60,750 bases of DNA from Bacteroidetes bacterium UBA7692 (GTDB taxonomy: Bacteria > Bacteroidota > Bacteroidia > Chitinophagales > LD1), in contig DLGO01000044.1 in NCBI GenBank assembly GCA_002482725.1, forward strand, positions 52,905 to 113,654, in the 5' to 3' direction. Below are positions 35,686 to 43,231 of this stretch, one piece after another. The notes beneath the pieces were generated by a model. It had not been told where the DNA came from and searched no databases. It saw only the letters and a list, made by a program, of their open reading frames with translations. Each line of letters opens with the position of its first letter. The stretch's first letter is position 1. The position numbers and the translations under genes are program-made.

Positions 35686-36561
35686 ATGAAAAAGATTTTT
35701 ACCTCAATTTTATTGTCTATCGGCTTTATTGCAGCTGTAGATGCTCAATGTGTTCCTATTAATTTGCCAAAGCCTGGTTTGAGCCCTAGTCCGGATTCAA
35801 TTCCATGTTACATCCAGAACACGGCAATCAGCGGAGCAGCTTCAACTATCTATTTCCAAAACTTTGATACTGTTGCAGGTCTTACTGTGCAGTACCTTAT
35901 CATTGATAGCGTTACAGATCTTCCTACAGGTGTTCAGTATGCATTAGACCAGCCACTAGGTTCCAAATACGTTACTAAGCAAAAAGGATGTATCAATATT
36001 TCTGGCACACCAACAAGCGGACCTGGCCAATACCGTTTAGGTATTTATGTTCGTATCAAAGCGGATGGCATATCATCTGAAATCGCTGGTGAAGCAGGTG
36101 ATCTTGCTAAACAATTTAATGCTCCTGATTTTGGATTTGTAGTGCGTGTTAAAGCGAATGCTGCTGCAAACTGCCCTTGTATTGACACTGTACCTAATGG
36201 TACTACAAAAGCTGACTCAATCGGCGTTACTATCAAAGGTAGAAATGCTTATACAGGAAATGAGCCTCAGTGCCCTATTTTGTTGGGTGTATCTGAAGTT
36301 AATAGCGTAATTTCTGATCTTGCAATTATGCCAAATCCAATAAGCAGCACTGCAGTTGTATCTTTCACAGCAGAAAAATCTGCTACATATTCTTCTCGCA
36401 TTACCAATATCATTGGTTCAGAAGTTTACAATGAGAAAGTTGACATCAAATCCGGTCACAACAACCTATCAATAAACAGGAATAACTTACCTTCTGGTAT
36501 ATATTTCTATAGCCTAAGCGATGGTAAAGGTTTGGTAACTAAACGTTTCGTGGTTCAATAA
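35686..36561 (+). CDS. Secreted T9SS protein C (291 aa): Cys-bearing He_PIG-like domain
   Basis: Signal peptide 1-20 (VDAQ end, cysteine at 22). The shared domain is the whole body: PCYIQNTAISG, LIIDSVTDLPTGVQYAL (71-87), GCINISGTPTSGPGQYRLGIYV (101-122), and a conserved NAPDFGFVVRVKA strand before two cysteines (CPC, 163-165). A T9SS type-A domain (about 205-291) ends the protein: IMPNPISSTAVV, ITNIIGSEVYNE, SGIYFYSLS, basic VTKRFVVQ. It has exactly the same length (291 aa) as the next gene's product and lacks the PKD and C2-like modules of the first two. Its ligand or function is unknown. Confidence 0.85.
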   Translation: MKKIFTSILLSIGFIAAVDAQCVPINLPKPGLSPSPDSIPCYIQNTAISGAASTIYFQNFDTVAGLTVQYLIIDSVTDLPTGVQYALDQPLGSKYVTKQKGCINISGTPTSGPGQYRLGIYVRIKADGISSEIAGEAGDLAKQFNAPDFGFVVRVKANAAANCPCIDTVPNGTTKADSIGVTIKGRNAYTGNEPQCPILLGVSEVNSVISDLAIMPNPISSTAVVSFTAEKSATYSSRITNIIGSEVYNEKVDIKSGHNNLSINRNNLPSGIYFYSLSDGKGLVTKRFVVQ

Positions 36562-36587
36562 GCAATGCTTGTTGATAAGTAATACCG

Positions 36588-36619
36588 AAAAGTCTTCCCA
36601 TTTATGGGAAGACTTTTTT
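36588..36619 (+). terminator. Strong terminator after 35686-36561
   Basis: Perfect 13-bp stem (AAAAGTCTTCCCA / TGGGAAGACTTTT) with a TTTA loop and a T-run, 27 bases after the stop. The long frame of the next gene runs through this hairpin, which is a reason to start that gene at 36668. Confidence 0.9.
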
Positions 36620-36667
36620 GTTTTGCACCACTGCAGTCCCGCAATATTTAATAACAAAATCAAAACA

Positions 36668-37543
36668 ATGAAAAAATTAATTTTTACTCTTTTAAGCGGT
36701 TTGGGCTTATCTGCAACGGGTCTTGCTCAATCTCAGTATTGCGGTAATTCGGGTGCTGCTGTTTGCATACCAGGTTCATTATCTAATGAAGGATTTGAAA
36801 ATCCAGATAGCGTAGAATGTTTCAGGCGTAATGTATCAGGTGAGTCGGTTACTGTAAAAGTGAAAAACTATACACAACTTACTATTGCAGGAACAGGCAC
36901 TGTAGATGTATACTACCTGAAAATTGATTCTATTCTTAATTTGCCTTGTGGTGTATGTTGGTCTACTAATAAGTCGAACAACGTAATTCCAGGCAGTGAG
37001 AATTTCTGCATGAAATTTACGGGACTGACAACTGACCAGATAGGGCAGTATAAGTTGAAAATTGTAGCGCGTGCTCAAATCTCTCCTGGAGCTTATAACG
37101 AGACAAGCCTGGTAACCCCTCCAGGAGGTCTTAGCAGTTATGAGAACTCCATTCCCAACCTGAAACTATACTTACGTGTAAACGAGGATGGTGGAAGCTG
37201 CCCTAAGGTAGATACTACTACAAACTCATCTGCTAATAAAATTGGCTCAACGGTTTGCACAGTTGGTTTTGCTGAAACCAGCAAAAACTTTACTGCACTT
37301 AATGTTTATCCAAATCCGGTAAACAACGAAGCTAAAATTACCTTTAACGCAGAGGAAAGTGCAACGGTAACAGTAACTGTATCTGATGTAGCAGGTAGGG
37401 TTGTATTTACTAATAAAATGGATGTAACAGTAGGTAACAATACCACAGAGTTTAACAGGGGTAACCTAGTATCAGGCATATATTTCCTGAATATCTCTTC
37501 CGGAAAAAATACTGCGGTAAAACGTTTCAGCATTGCTGACTAA
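36668..37543 (+). CDS. Secreted T9SS protein D (291 aa): Cys-bearing He_PIG-like domain
   Basis: The start was moved from an in-frame codon at 36569 to ATG 36668, giving the signal peptide MKKLIFTLLSGLGLSATGLAQ. The body (~22-175) is the shared domain: YYLKIDSILNLPCGVCW (82-98), FCMKFTGLTTDQIGQYKLKIV and NLKLYLRVNE. It differs in having CGVC instead of the usual Pro-Gly pair, and the GTPT turn is replaced by GLTT. The T9SS domain follows (VYPNPVNNEAKITF, VSDVAGRVVF, SGIYFLNIS, KRFSIAD). Same length as its upstream neighbour, consistent with duplication. Confidence 0.85.
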   Translation: MKKLIFTLLSGLGLSATGLAQSQYCGNSGAAVCIPGSLSNEGFENPDSVECFRRNVSGESVTVKVKNYTQLTIAGTGTVDVYYLKIDSILNLPCGVCWSTNKSNNVIPGSENFCMKFTGLTTDQIGQYKLKIVARAQISPGAYNETSLVTPPGGLSSYENSIPNLKLYLRVNEDGGSCPKVDTTTNSSANKIGSTVCTVGFAETSKNFTALNVYPNPVNNEAKITFNAEESATVTVTVSDVAGRVVFTNKMDVTVGNNTTEFNRGNLVSGIYFLNISSGKNTAVKRFSIAD

Positions 37544-37565
37544 GCTATTGTGTAAAACTTTTACT

Positions 37566-37597
37566 AAAAACAAGCCCACTTTCGGTGGGCTTGTTTT
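37566..37597 (+). terminator. Terminator after the secreted-protein cluster
   Basis: A stem with AAAACAAGCCCAC and GTGGGCTTGTTTT arms around a short loop, followed by T-rich sequence. It ends the four-gene cluster. Confidence 0.88.
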
Positions 37598-37645
37598 GTT
37601 TTACAGAAACAGGTATTAACTTCGAACAAAACAAAAAGGGGCTAT

Positions 37646-38110
37646 ATGAGAACAATACAGAACTGGTTGGATGAATATGCGGTTAGCCATCAGAACCCTA
37701 CCAATAAAAAAGTACACTTCGTCTGCGTGCCACTTATATTTTTTAGTGTAGTAGGCTTGTTTTACAGCATACCTGTATCGTTGTATGATCTGGGTTTTAT
37801 CCAGGTTAACGTTGCCACCATCATTTTGCTGCTGGTGACTATATACTATGCCCGCCTTTCGGTAAGCCTGTCTATAGGTATGTTTTTATTTTCCGCCCTT
37901 TGTCTCATAATATGCGAGCAAATAGTTAAGTCCGGTGCGTCGCTGCCATTGGTGGCCGTGGGTATATTCGTAGCAGCCTGGATAGCACAGTTTTGGGGGC
38001 ATGGTGTAGAGGGCAAGAAGCCTTCTTTTGCCAAGGATATACAGTTTCTGATGATAGGGCCAGCCTGGATCATGAGCTTTATCTACAAAAAAGCAGGAAT
38101 CAGTCTTTAA
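37646..38110 (+). CDS. DUF962 / Mpo1-like membrane protein
   Basis: The 154-residue protein has the family signature N-terminus (NWLDEYAVSHQNPTNKKVHFVCVPLIF, with the histidine of SH and KVH) and four transmembrane helices. The FWGHGVEGKKPSF segment and final LMIGPAWIMSF are also typical. In yeast Mpo1 is an iron-dependent dioxygenase acting in 2-hydroxy fatty acid alpha-oxidation, with the histidines binding the metal. The bacterial substrate is inferred at best. The four histidine positions (SH, KVH, GH and surrounding) look conserved here. Single gene; preceded by the terminator of the secreted cluster. Confidence 0.88.
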   Translation: MRTIQNWLDEYAVSHQNPTNKKVHFVCVPLIFFSVVGLFYSIPVSLYDLGFIQVNVATIILLLVTIYYARLSVSLSIGMFLFSALCLIICEQIVKSGASLPLVAVGIFVAAWIAQFWGHGVEGKKPSFAKDIQFLMIGPAWIMSFIYKKAGISL

Positions 38111-38195
38111 ACTTTCAATCATATATCAGGTTTAAGTCCTGACATCTCAGTTATCTACACAAGCCGCAAGGCACAAAAAAATTATCAAACAAAAT

Positions 38196-39059
38196 ATGTA
38201 TCGCTTGGCAACAGCAATAATAATCGCGGCGGCGCTCAGTTCTGTAAATGTAAAGGCGCAGCAAGTATCGCAAACCCGCACCATTGTGAATAATATGATG
38301 GATGCCATAAAGAAGGCAAAGGGCTACTCCTATATAATGAAAGGTAGCGAAAAGCTACTTGGCAAAAAGGAATTTAATGTAACGGACCTGTATACCAAAA
38401 TAAGTGTAAGCCCACGCAAATTGTATGGAAGGGTAGAGAGTGAACCGAACAAGGGTACACAGATGCTATATGTGGAAGGGGAGCGCGAAGGAAAGATACA
38501 GGTAAAGGCGGGTCGCTTTATACCTAGTATTAAGCTGAGTCCTTTCAGCGGGCTTCTGACCAAAGACCAGCACCATACACTACTAAGTGCGGGTTTTACC
38601 TTTGTATGGAAAGTGATAAATGACGGAATTAAGCGTGCAGAGGCACAGAAAGGCTTTGACCAGGTATTTAAATACGTAGGGGATGTAACGTATGGTGGCA
38701 AGAAATGCTACAAAATAACGGTGGAAGATCCTACATATACCATCACTACCTATACGGCAAAAAAAGGAGAAACGCTATATGCTATAGCTCAGAAACTGCT
38801 TGTGCCTGAGTATAATATTATGGAAATGAACGGTTTGAAAGGTTTTGACGCTGACCTGAGTGGTAAGGTGCTAAAAGTACCTACATCGTATGCTAAAAAA
38901 TCTGTATTGTATATAGATAAGGAAACAAACCATCCTATTTATCAGGAAATGTTTGATAATAATGGACTTTTTGAGAAATATGAGTACTCTAATCTTGTAA
39001 TTAATCCTGCTTTTGCAGCGGATGAATTTACCACAGACTGTAAAGACTACAGCTTTTAA
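38196..39059 (+). CDS. DUF1571-type secreted protein with nested LysM domain
   Basis: Signal peptide 1-21 (NVKAQQ). Residues 30-180 have DUF1571-like features: VNNMMDAIKKAKGYSYIMKGSEKL, YVEGEREGKIQVKAG, TLLSAGFTFVW. A LysM domain (about 184-229: TYTAKKGETLYAIAQKLLVPE ... VLKVPTS) interrupts it, and the DUF1571 part resumes with SVLYIDKETNHPIYQEMFDN. LysM binds N-acetylglucosamine-containing glycans such as peptidoglycan, so periplasmic attachment is likely. Function is unknown. The gene precedes aroQ by 10 bases and may share its transcript. Confidence 0.78.
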   Translation: MYRLATAIIIAAALSSVNVKAQQVSQTRTIVNNMMDAIKKAKGYSYIMKGSEKLLGKKEFNVTDLYTKISVSPRKLYGRVESEPNKGTQMLYVEGEREGKIQVKAGRFIPSIKLSPFSGLLTKDQHHTLLSAGFTFVWKVINDGIKRAEAQKGFDQVFKYVGDVTYGGKKCYKITVEDPTYTITTYTAKKGETLYAIAQKLLVPEYNIMEMNGLKGFDADLSGKVLKVPTSYAKKSVLYIDKETNHPIYQEMFDNNGLFEKYEYSNLVINPAFAADEFTTDCKDYSF

Positions 39060-39069
39060 GCAAAGGAAA

Positions 39070-39492
39070 ATGAAAAAAAAGGTAATAATTATAAATGGCC
39101 CAAATCTAAACCTGGTAGGGAAGAGGGAGCCTGATGTTTACGGCGATATGTCTTTTGATGACTTTTTCGAGGATTTGAGGGAGGTGTATGAAGCAGATAT
39201 TACCCTTTCGCACTACCAATCTAACGTGGAGGGAGAGTTAATTAACAAAATACAGGAGGTTGGATTCAGCTTTGATGCTATAATATTGAATGCCGGTGGG
39301 TATACCCATACCTCGGTGGCCATACGCGATGCGGTGGCGGCTGTAAAGGCTCCAACCATAGAGGTTCACATATCAAACCCCTACGCCCGCGAGGAGTTCA
39401 GGCATACTTCGCTAATGAGTGGAGTGTGCAGGGGAGTGATAGCAGGATTTGGTCTGGAAAGCTATGCTTTGGCGATTGATAGTTTTTTATAA
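39070..39492 (+). CDS. aroQ: Type II 3-dehydroquinate dehydratase
   Basis: AroQ dehydrates 3-dehydroquinate to 3-dehydroshikimate in the shikimate pathway as a dodecamer. The ATG at 39070 gives MKKKVIIINGPNLNLVGKRE, the expected family start; the longer frame overlaps the upstream gene. Length (140 aa) is typical. Visible are the catalytic tyrosine segment REPDVYG, the NAGGYTHTSVAIRDA substrate-binding loop, and the EVHISNPYAREEFRHTS segment carrying the catalytic histidine. No other shikimate gene is adjacent. Confidence 0.97.
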   Translation: MKKKVIIINGPNLNLVGKREPDVYGDMSFDDFFEDLREVYEADITLSHYQSNVEGELINKIQEVGFSFDAIILNAGGYTHTSVAIRDAVAAVKAPTIEVHISNPYAREEFRHTSLMSGVCRGVIAGFGLESYALAIDSFL

Positions 39493-39522
39493 CAAAGGAT
39501 TATGAATTTTGTAGTAAAAAAT

Positions 39523-39530
39523 TATCTTTG
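39523..39530 (+). promoter_or_regulatory. Candidate -7 box for rplS
   Basis: TATCTTTG matches the Bacteroidota -7 consensus TAnnTTTG. The -33 element is weak. Expected leader about 30 bases before the rplS ATG. Confidence 0.5.
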
Positions 39531-39566
39531 CACTCCCTTTTTTAAGGGAACTAAAAAAAGTAGGTC

Positions 39567-39929
39567 ATGAATCCGATTATTAAAGAAGTAGAGAAGTTAA
39601 GTTTTGAAGGCGCAAAGCAGCACCCTGCTTTCAAAGCCGGTGATAATATCACTGTGTCATATAAAATTACGGAAGGTGCTAAAGAACGTATCCAGGAGTT
39701 TCGTGGAGACGTGATCCAAGTGCGTGGTGCTGGTACCGCTAAGATGTTTACAGTACGTAAACTATCTAATGGTGTTGGTGTTGAGCGTATCTTCCCTTTG
39801 TACTCTCCGTTTGTGGATGAAGTAGTAGTGAATAAAGTAGGACGTGTACGTCGTGCTAAATTGTTCTACCAACGTGAACGTAAAGGTAAAGCTTCTCGTA
39901 TCGCTGAGAAAAGACAAGCTACTGCATAA
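39567..39929 (+). CDS. rplS: Ribosomal protein bL19
   Basis: bL19 is a 50S protein at the interface with the 30S subunit. The 120-residue sequence matches the family: FKAGDNITVSYKITEGAKERIQEFRGDVIQVRG, TFTVRKLSNGVGVERIFP-like core, PLYSPFVDEVVVNKVGRVRRAKLFYQRERKGKASRI. It is a stand-alone gene here, without trmD, rimM or rpsP upstream, and is followed by a strong terminator. Confidence 0.98.
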   Translation: MNPIIKEVEKLSFEGAKQHPAFKAGDNITVSYKITEGAKERIQEFRGDVIQVRGAGTAKMFTVRKLSNGVGVERIFPLYSPFVDEVVVNKVGRVRRAKLFYQRERKGKASRIAEKRQATA

Positions 39930-39970
39930 TTGCAATTGCCGATTATGGGATTATGTCCCTGAATATATTG

Positions 39971-40001
39971 AAAAGGATGTAGCTAAAACTACATCCTTTT
40001 T
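39971..40001 (+). terminator. Strong terminator after rplS
   Basis: Perfect 13-bp stem (AAAAGGATGTAGC-type arm and its complement ending in CATCCTTTT) with a short loop, flanked by A- and T-runs, 41 bases after the rplS stop. Confidence 0.9.
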
Positions 40002-40072
40002 CATTTGTACAAATGTGTGCCAACGGTGTTTTTAGTACTGAATCGTTTTTTTAATAGCTAATCTTAGTTTTT

Positions 40073-40507
40073 ATGGGTGATACTACTACAGTTAAATTGC
40101 TTATAACCTCGCTGGATGAAACCGGTGTACACGTTTTCCTGAATGTTTTGGTAAATGATATCAAGTGCCGTTTCCTGCTGGATACGGGAGCTTCTAAAAC
40201 GGTATTGGATAAGGCATGGTTTGAAAAGCATGTAGGTAATAAGAAGTTGAAAACCATGAAGCAGGAGACTACGGGCCTGCATAGCAGTGTGAGTGAATCG
40301 CATTCGGGAAAGGTAGAAAAATTGAAAATAGGCGCAATAGAGGTGAAGAAGTACCAGTTTGCCGCCATAGACCTGTCGCATGTAAATTCCACTTATGCGA
40401 AAATCGGGGTGAAGAAGATACAGGGAATATTGGGCTCTGATCTGCTGGTAGAGTTTGGCGCGTTAATAGACTATAAGAAAAAGAAAATAACTCTGGAGAA
40501 GGCTTAG
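40073..40507 (+). CDS. Retropepsin-like aspartic protease
   Basis: The 144-residue protein has the aspartic-protease motif FLLDTGASKTVLD (DTGA at 37-40) in a beta strand, and a second hydrophobic-glycine motif GILGSDLLVEFGALIDY near residues 121-137, as in retroviral-type proteases that act as dimers. There is no signal peptide, so it is probably cytosolic. Substrates are unknown; some bacterial relatives process periplasmic or phage-related proteins. Its stop overlaps the convergent lptD stop by four bases. No mobile-element genes are near it. Confidence 0.85.
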   Translation: MGDTTTVKLLITSLDETGVHVFLNVLVNDIKCRFLLDTGASKTVLDKAWFEKHVGNKKLKTMKQETTGLHSSVSESHSGKVEKLKIGAIEVKKYQFAAIDLSHVNSTYAKIGVKKIQGILGSDLLVEFGALIDYKKKKITLEKA

Positions 40508-43182
40508 AATCCGCTCTGCAGGAAGGTCCGCTTTCGGGTCAGCTTCAGGTCCTGCAATGTGCTGGAGCGTACCTTTAGCTCTATGGCAAACTGCTGTAGC
40601 TGTACCGGGTATGCTGTCCAGTTGAAGCTTAGCTCCCAGCAGTGCAGGTCTCTGATAACGCTTACGTTGGTAAGGGTGGGCTTTTTCTGCTGAACGTCGA
40701 AACCACTGGTAAGGGCGAACTTCCACTTGGCGGTAAGGTTAAAGTCGCCCGCAAACCTGAAAGCCTGAGAGGTAACTAATGTATCCGGATTGCTCGGCAG
40801 GCCGCGCGATATGTTGAAGTTGTAATTGATGGATACGGTCCATGGAATATTGAAGTCGTAGTAATCATCAGGATTATAACCAGCATAATCGCTCACGTAT
40901 TTAGGCAGTTGTGTGGACGAAGGGGTTGGGTTGGTAACAGCTTTGGATTTGCCTTGAAAGTTGGCATTTAAAGAAATATCTGCGGTGGCGAAGCGGAGCA
41001 GCCGTTTAGTTTCGGTAAAATAGTATGTCTGAACTTTATTGTTGTTGCTATCCACAGCATAGGGATCCAGTTGGAAGCCGAAATTCAGGCTAAGGTTATC
41101 CAATATGCGCGAGCTTCCCCGGAAATCGAAAGGCTGAAGCTTGAACTTTTCTGCAAAGAAGTTGTACCCGCCTGTGATATTGAAGCGCTCGAGGATGCCC
41201 AGGTTTTTGGTTCCCGTAATGGTGTCTTTTTTGGATGCGACCTTTACATCGAAGTTATTGTTCAATGAGAAATTCAGTTGTGCTACCTTACCCTGGCCTG
41301 GCACCCCATATACCGCATTGGACAGGAATCGGGATATATTGGATATTTCACCATTGGCATTTGTTTGAACCTTTTGGTAGGATTTCCACATGGCATCGCT
41401 AAAATCGGGTGAATAGGAGAAACTGACCTGTGGCGTGAAAATGTGCCTGATGCCTTTTAGTGTTTTACCATTAACATTGAAAATACCGGTAAGCTTTGTA
41501 TTCATGGAAAATGATGCTGCAAAGTTGCGGACACCATAGAAGCCATTTACTGTATCTGTTTTTAAGCGACCCCTGATGGTGTCTATTTTGCCATCGGTGC
41601 CAATGCCATACACTGTATCGGGAACCCAGGTATGGTTGTTGCTCTGGAAATAGGTGCGCTCGGTATAGCTGAATGAGGGATTTATGTTCAGGTACTTGAA
41701 CAATGTGATGGGTGCATCTACGGTGATATCTTGTTTTACGCCATATTTCAATGCCTTTTTTACCTCTGGAAATCGGGTGAGTAAAGTGTCATAAGTATTA
41801 ACTGCTGCCTTGGCCTCCAGGCCATACGTAAAGCCGATGTTTTCGTACCATTTTCTGGTGCCGGTAGAGATTTTTGGCTTAAAGGGGGATATACGGCTAA
41901 GACCTAATCTGAATATTGGAAATTCAACATCGAAGGTTTTGGTAAGCAGGTTTTGTGTATGGCGCAGAGTAACACTGACAGAGCCTGGCAGCTTACCACT
42001 AAAGCTTTTGCCATAGTTAACTGAGCTGGTAAACTGGGTAGTGAGCAAACGGCTGTCGGTAGTGTAGCTGGCCGAGTAGAAATTACTTGTTTGCATATTT
42101 ACATTGGCACTAAAGGATGCATTGGGGATGCTCTTAGGGTCTTGGGTATGAGACCAGTTGATGCTGAATGCGTTGATGGCCTTAGCCCCCGGCAAATCGG
42201 GGTCATTGGGCATGGTACGGTAGTAGCCAATACCAAAGTTGCCATTGAATTTATAATTTTTGCGGTATTGAGTGCCTACGTTAGCCCCGAAAGTCCCATT
42301 TGTAAATACATCGAATGTGGCTTTCAGGGATAAGTAATCATTTACCGCCCAGAAATAGCCCCCCTCCTTAATACCAAATCCTACACCATTGACACTACCA
42401 GGCTTAGGAACTATGATACCGCTGCGGCGCCCTTGTTTGAGGGGAAATATGGCAAACGGAACAGCCAAGGGTGTGGGTATATCTGCTATGTACAGATTTG
42501 TAGGGCCTGTGGCAATGATTTTATTGGGAATGACCTTGATTTTTTTTGCCTGAAAGTAAAAGTGCGGGTGTTCAAGGTTACAGGTAGTGTACTTGTTGTT
42601 TTTTCCATACCATTCTTCAAACTCATTTCGCTTTACCTCTGCGCTATGTAAAAATGCTTCGCCCTCCTGACTTACTACTTCAAATATTTTGCCTTTTTTG
42701 CTCTTAAAATTGTAAGCCATACGACCCGCACGGTATTCTTTGCCGGATTCAGAAAATATTGGAGTTCCTTTTTTATGCCCATCGCTATCTGTGACACCAC
42801 CAGCAGACATGGTGTAGGTAGTCCAGTCGAACTCAATGGAATCTGCCTTAAGGTTGGTTTTGTCATAGGATACATCGCCACCATTGTAGAGATACATTTT
42901 CTTGTTGGTAAGGTCGTATACTATTGAATCTGTAGCCTTATAGTCTATAATAGAATTGATTTCGCTATCTGCAAACCTGGCATCTACTGTATCAATTTTT
43001 TGTATAGAATCTGTAGCGATTAAACCCAGGCTGTCTCTTTTGGTCGTATCGGTAGCTGTTGTTGGAGGTGTAGCTCCCAGTCTCATTTTAGTTTTTTCCG
43101 GTGTTGCGGATGTGCCTAATTTATTTTGCGCGAAAGCGGGGGATACGCAAAAAATGGACAGCAGGAGGGATATAGTGAACAC
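40504..43182 (-). CDS. lptD: LptD-like LPS-assembly outer membrane protein
   Basis: LptD, with LptE, inserts lipopolysaccharide into the outer leaflet. The N-terminal ~200 residues show the OstA/LptA-like beta-jellyroll (DSIVYDLTNKKMYLYNGGDVSY, ADSIEFDW, YNFKSKKGKIFEVVSQEGEA). The signature region KYTTCNLEHPHFYFQAKKIK ... ADIPTPLAVPFAIFPLKQGR is typical of Bacteroidota LptD, and a long beta barrel follows. The open frame reaches 43392 but the first 160 bases overlap the divergent amidase gene, so a GTG at 43182 (VFTISLLLSIFCVSPAFAQ) was taken as start; no ATG exists in the signal region. The product is about 893 residues. Convergent with the retropepsin-like gene. Confidence 0.88.
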   Translation of the reverse strand: MFTISLLLSIFCVSPAFAQNKLGTSATPEKTKMRLGATPPTTATDTTKRDSLGLIATDSIQKIDTVDARFADSEINSIIDYKATDSIVYDLTNKKMYLYNGGDVSYDKTNLKADSIEFDWTTYTMSAGGVTDSDGHKKGTPIFSESGKEYRAGRMAYNFKSKKGKIFEVVSQEGEAFLHSAEVKRNEFEEWYGKNNKYTTCNLEHPHFYFQAKKIKVIPNKIIATGPTNLYIADIPTPLAVPFAIFPLKQGRRSGIIVPKPGSVNGVGFGIKEGGYFWAVNDYLSLKATFDVFTNGTFGANVGTQYRKNYKFNGNFGIGYYRTMPNDPDLPGAKAINAFSINWSHTQDPKSIPNASFSANVNMQTSNFYSASYTTDSRLLTTQFTSSVNYGKSFSGKLPGSVSVTLRHTQNLLTKTFDVEFPIFRLGLSRISPFKPKISTGTRKWYENIGFTYGLEAKAAVNTYDTLLTRFPEVKKALKYGVKQDITVDAPITLFKYLNINPSFSYTERTYFQSNNHTWVPDTVYGIGTDGKIDTIRGRLKTDTVNGFYGVRNFAASFSMNTKLTGIFNVNGKTLKGIRHIFTPQVSFSYSPDFSDAMWKSYQKVQTNANGEISNISRFLSNAVYGVPGQGKVAQLNFSLNNNFDVKVASKKDTITGTKNLGILERFNITGGYNFFAEKFKLQPFDFRGSSRILDNLSLNFGFQLDPYAVDSNNNKVQTYYFTETKRLLRFATADISLNANFQGKSKAVTNPTPSSTQLPKYVSDYAGYNPDDYYDFNIPWTVSINYNFNISRGLPSNPDTLVTSQAFRFAGDFNLTAKWKFALTSGFDVQQKKPTLTNVSVIRDLHCWELSFNWTAYPVQLQQFAIELKVRSSTLQDLKLTRKRTFLQSGF

Positions 43183-43231
43183 CCATGCTGTAAATGAGAA
43201 AATTGAATTGTATTTTTGAATGGTATAAATT

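Noticed and set aside
36569..36667. N-terminal extension of secreted protein D
   Set aside because: It runs through a strong terminator hairpin (36588-36619), and the ATG at 36668 begins a textbook signal peptide.
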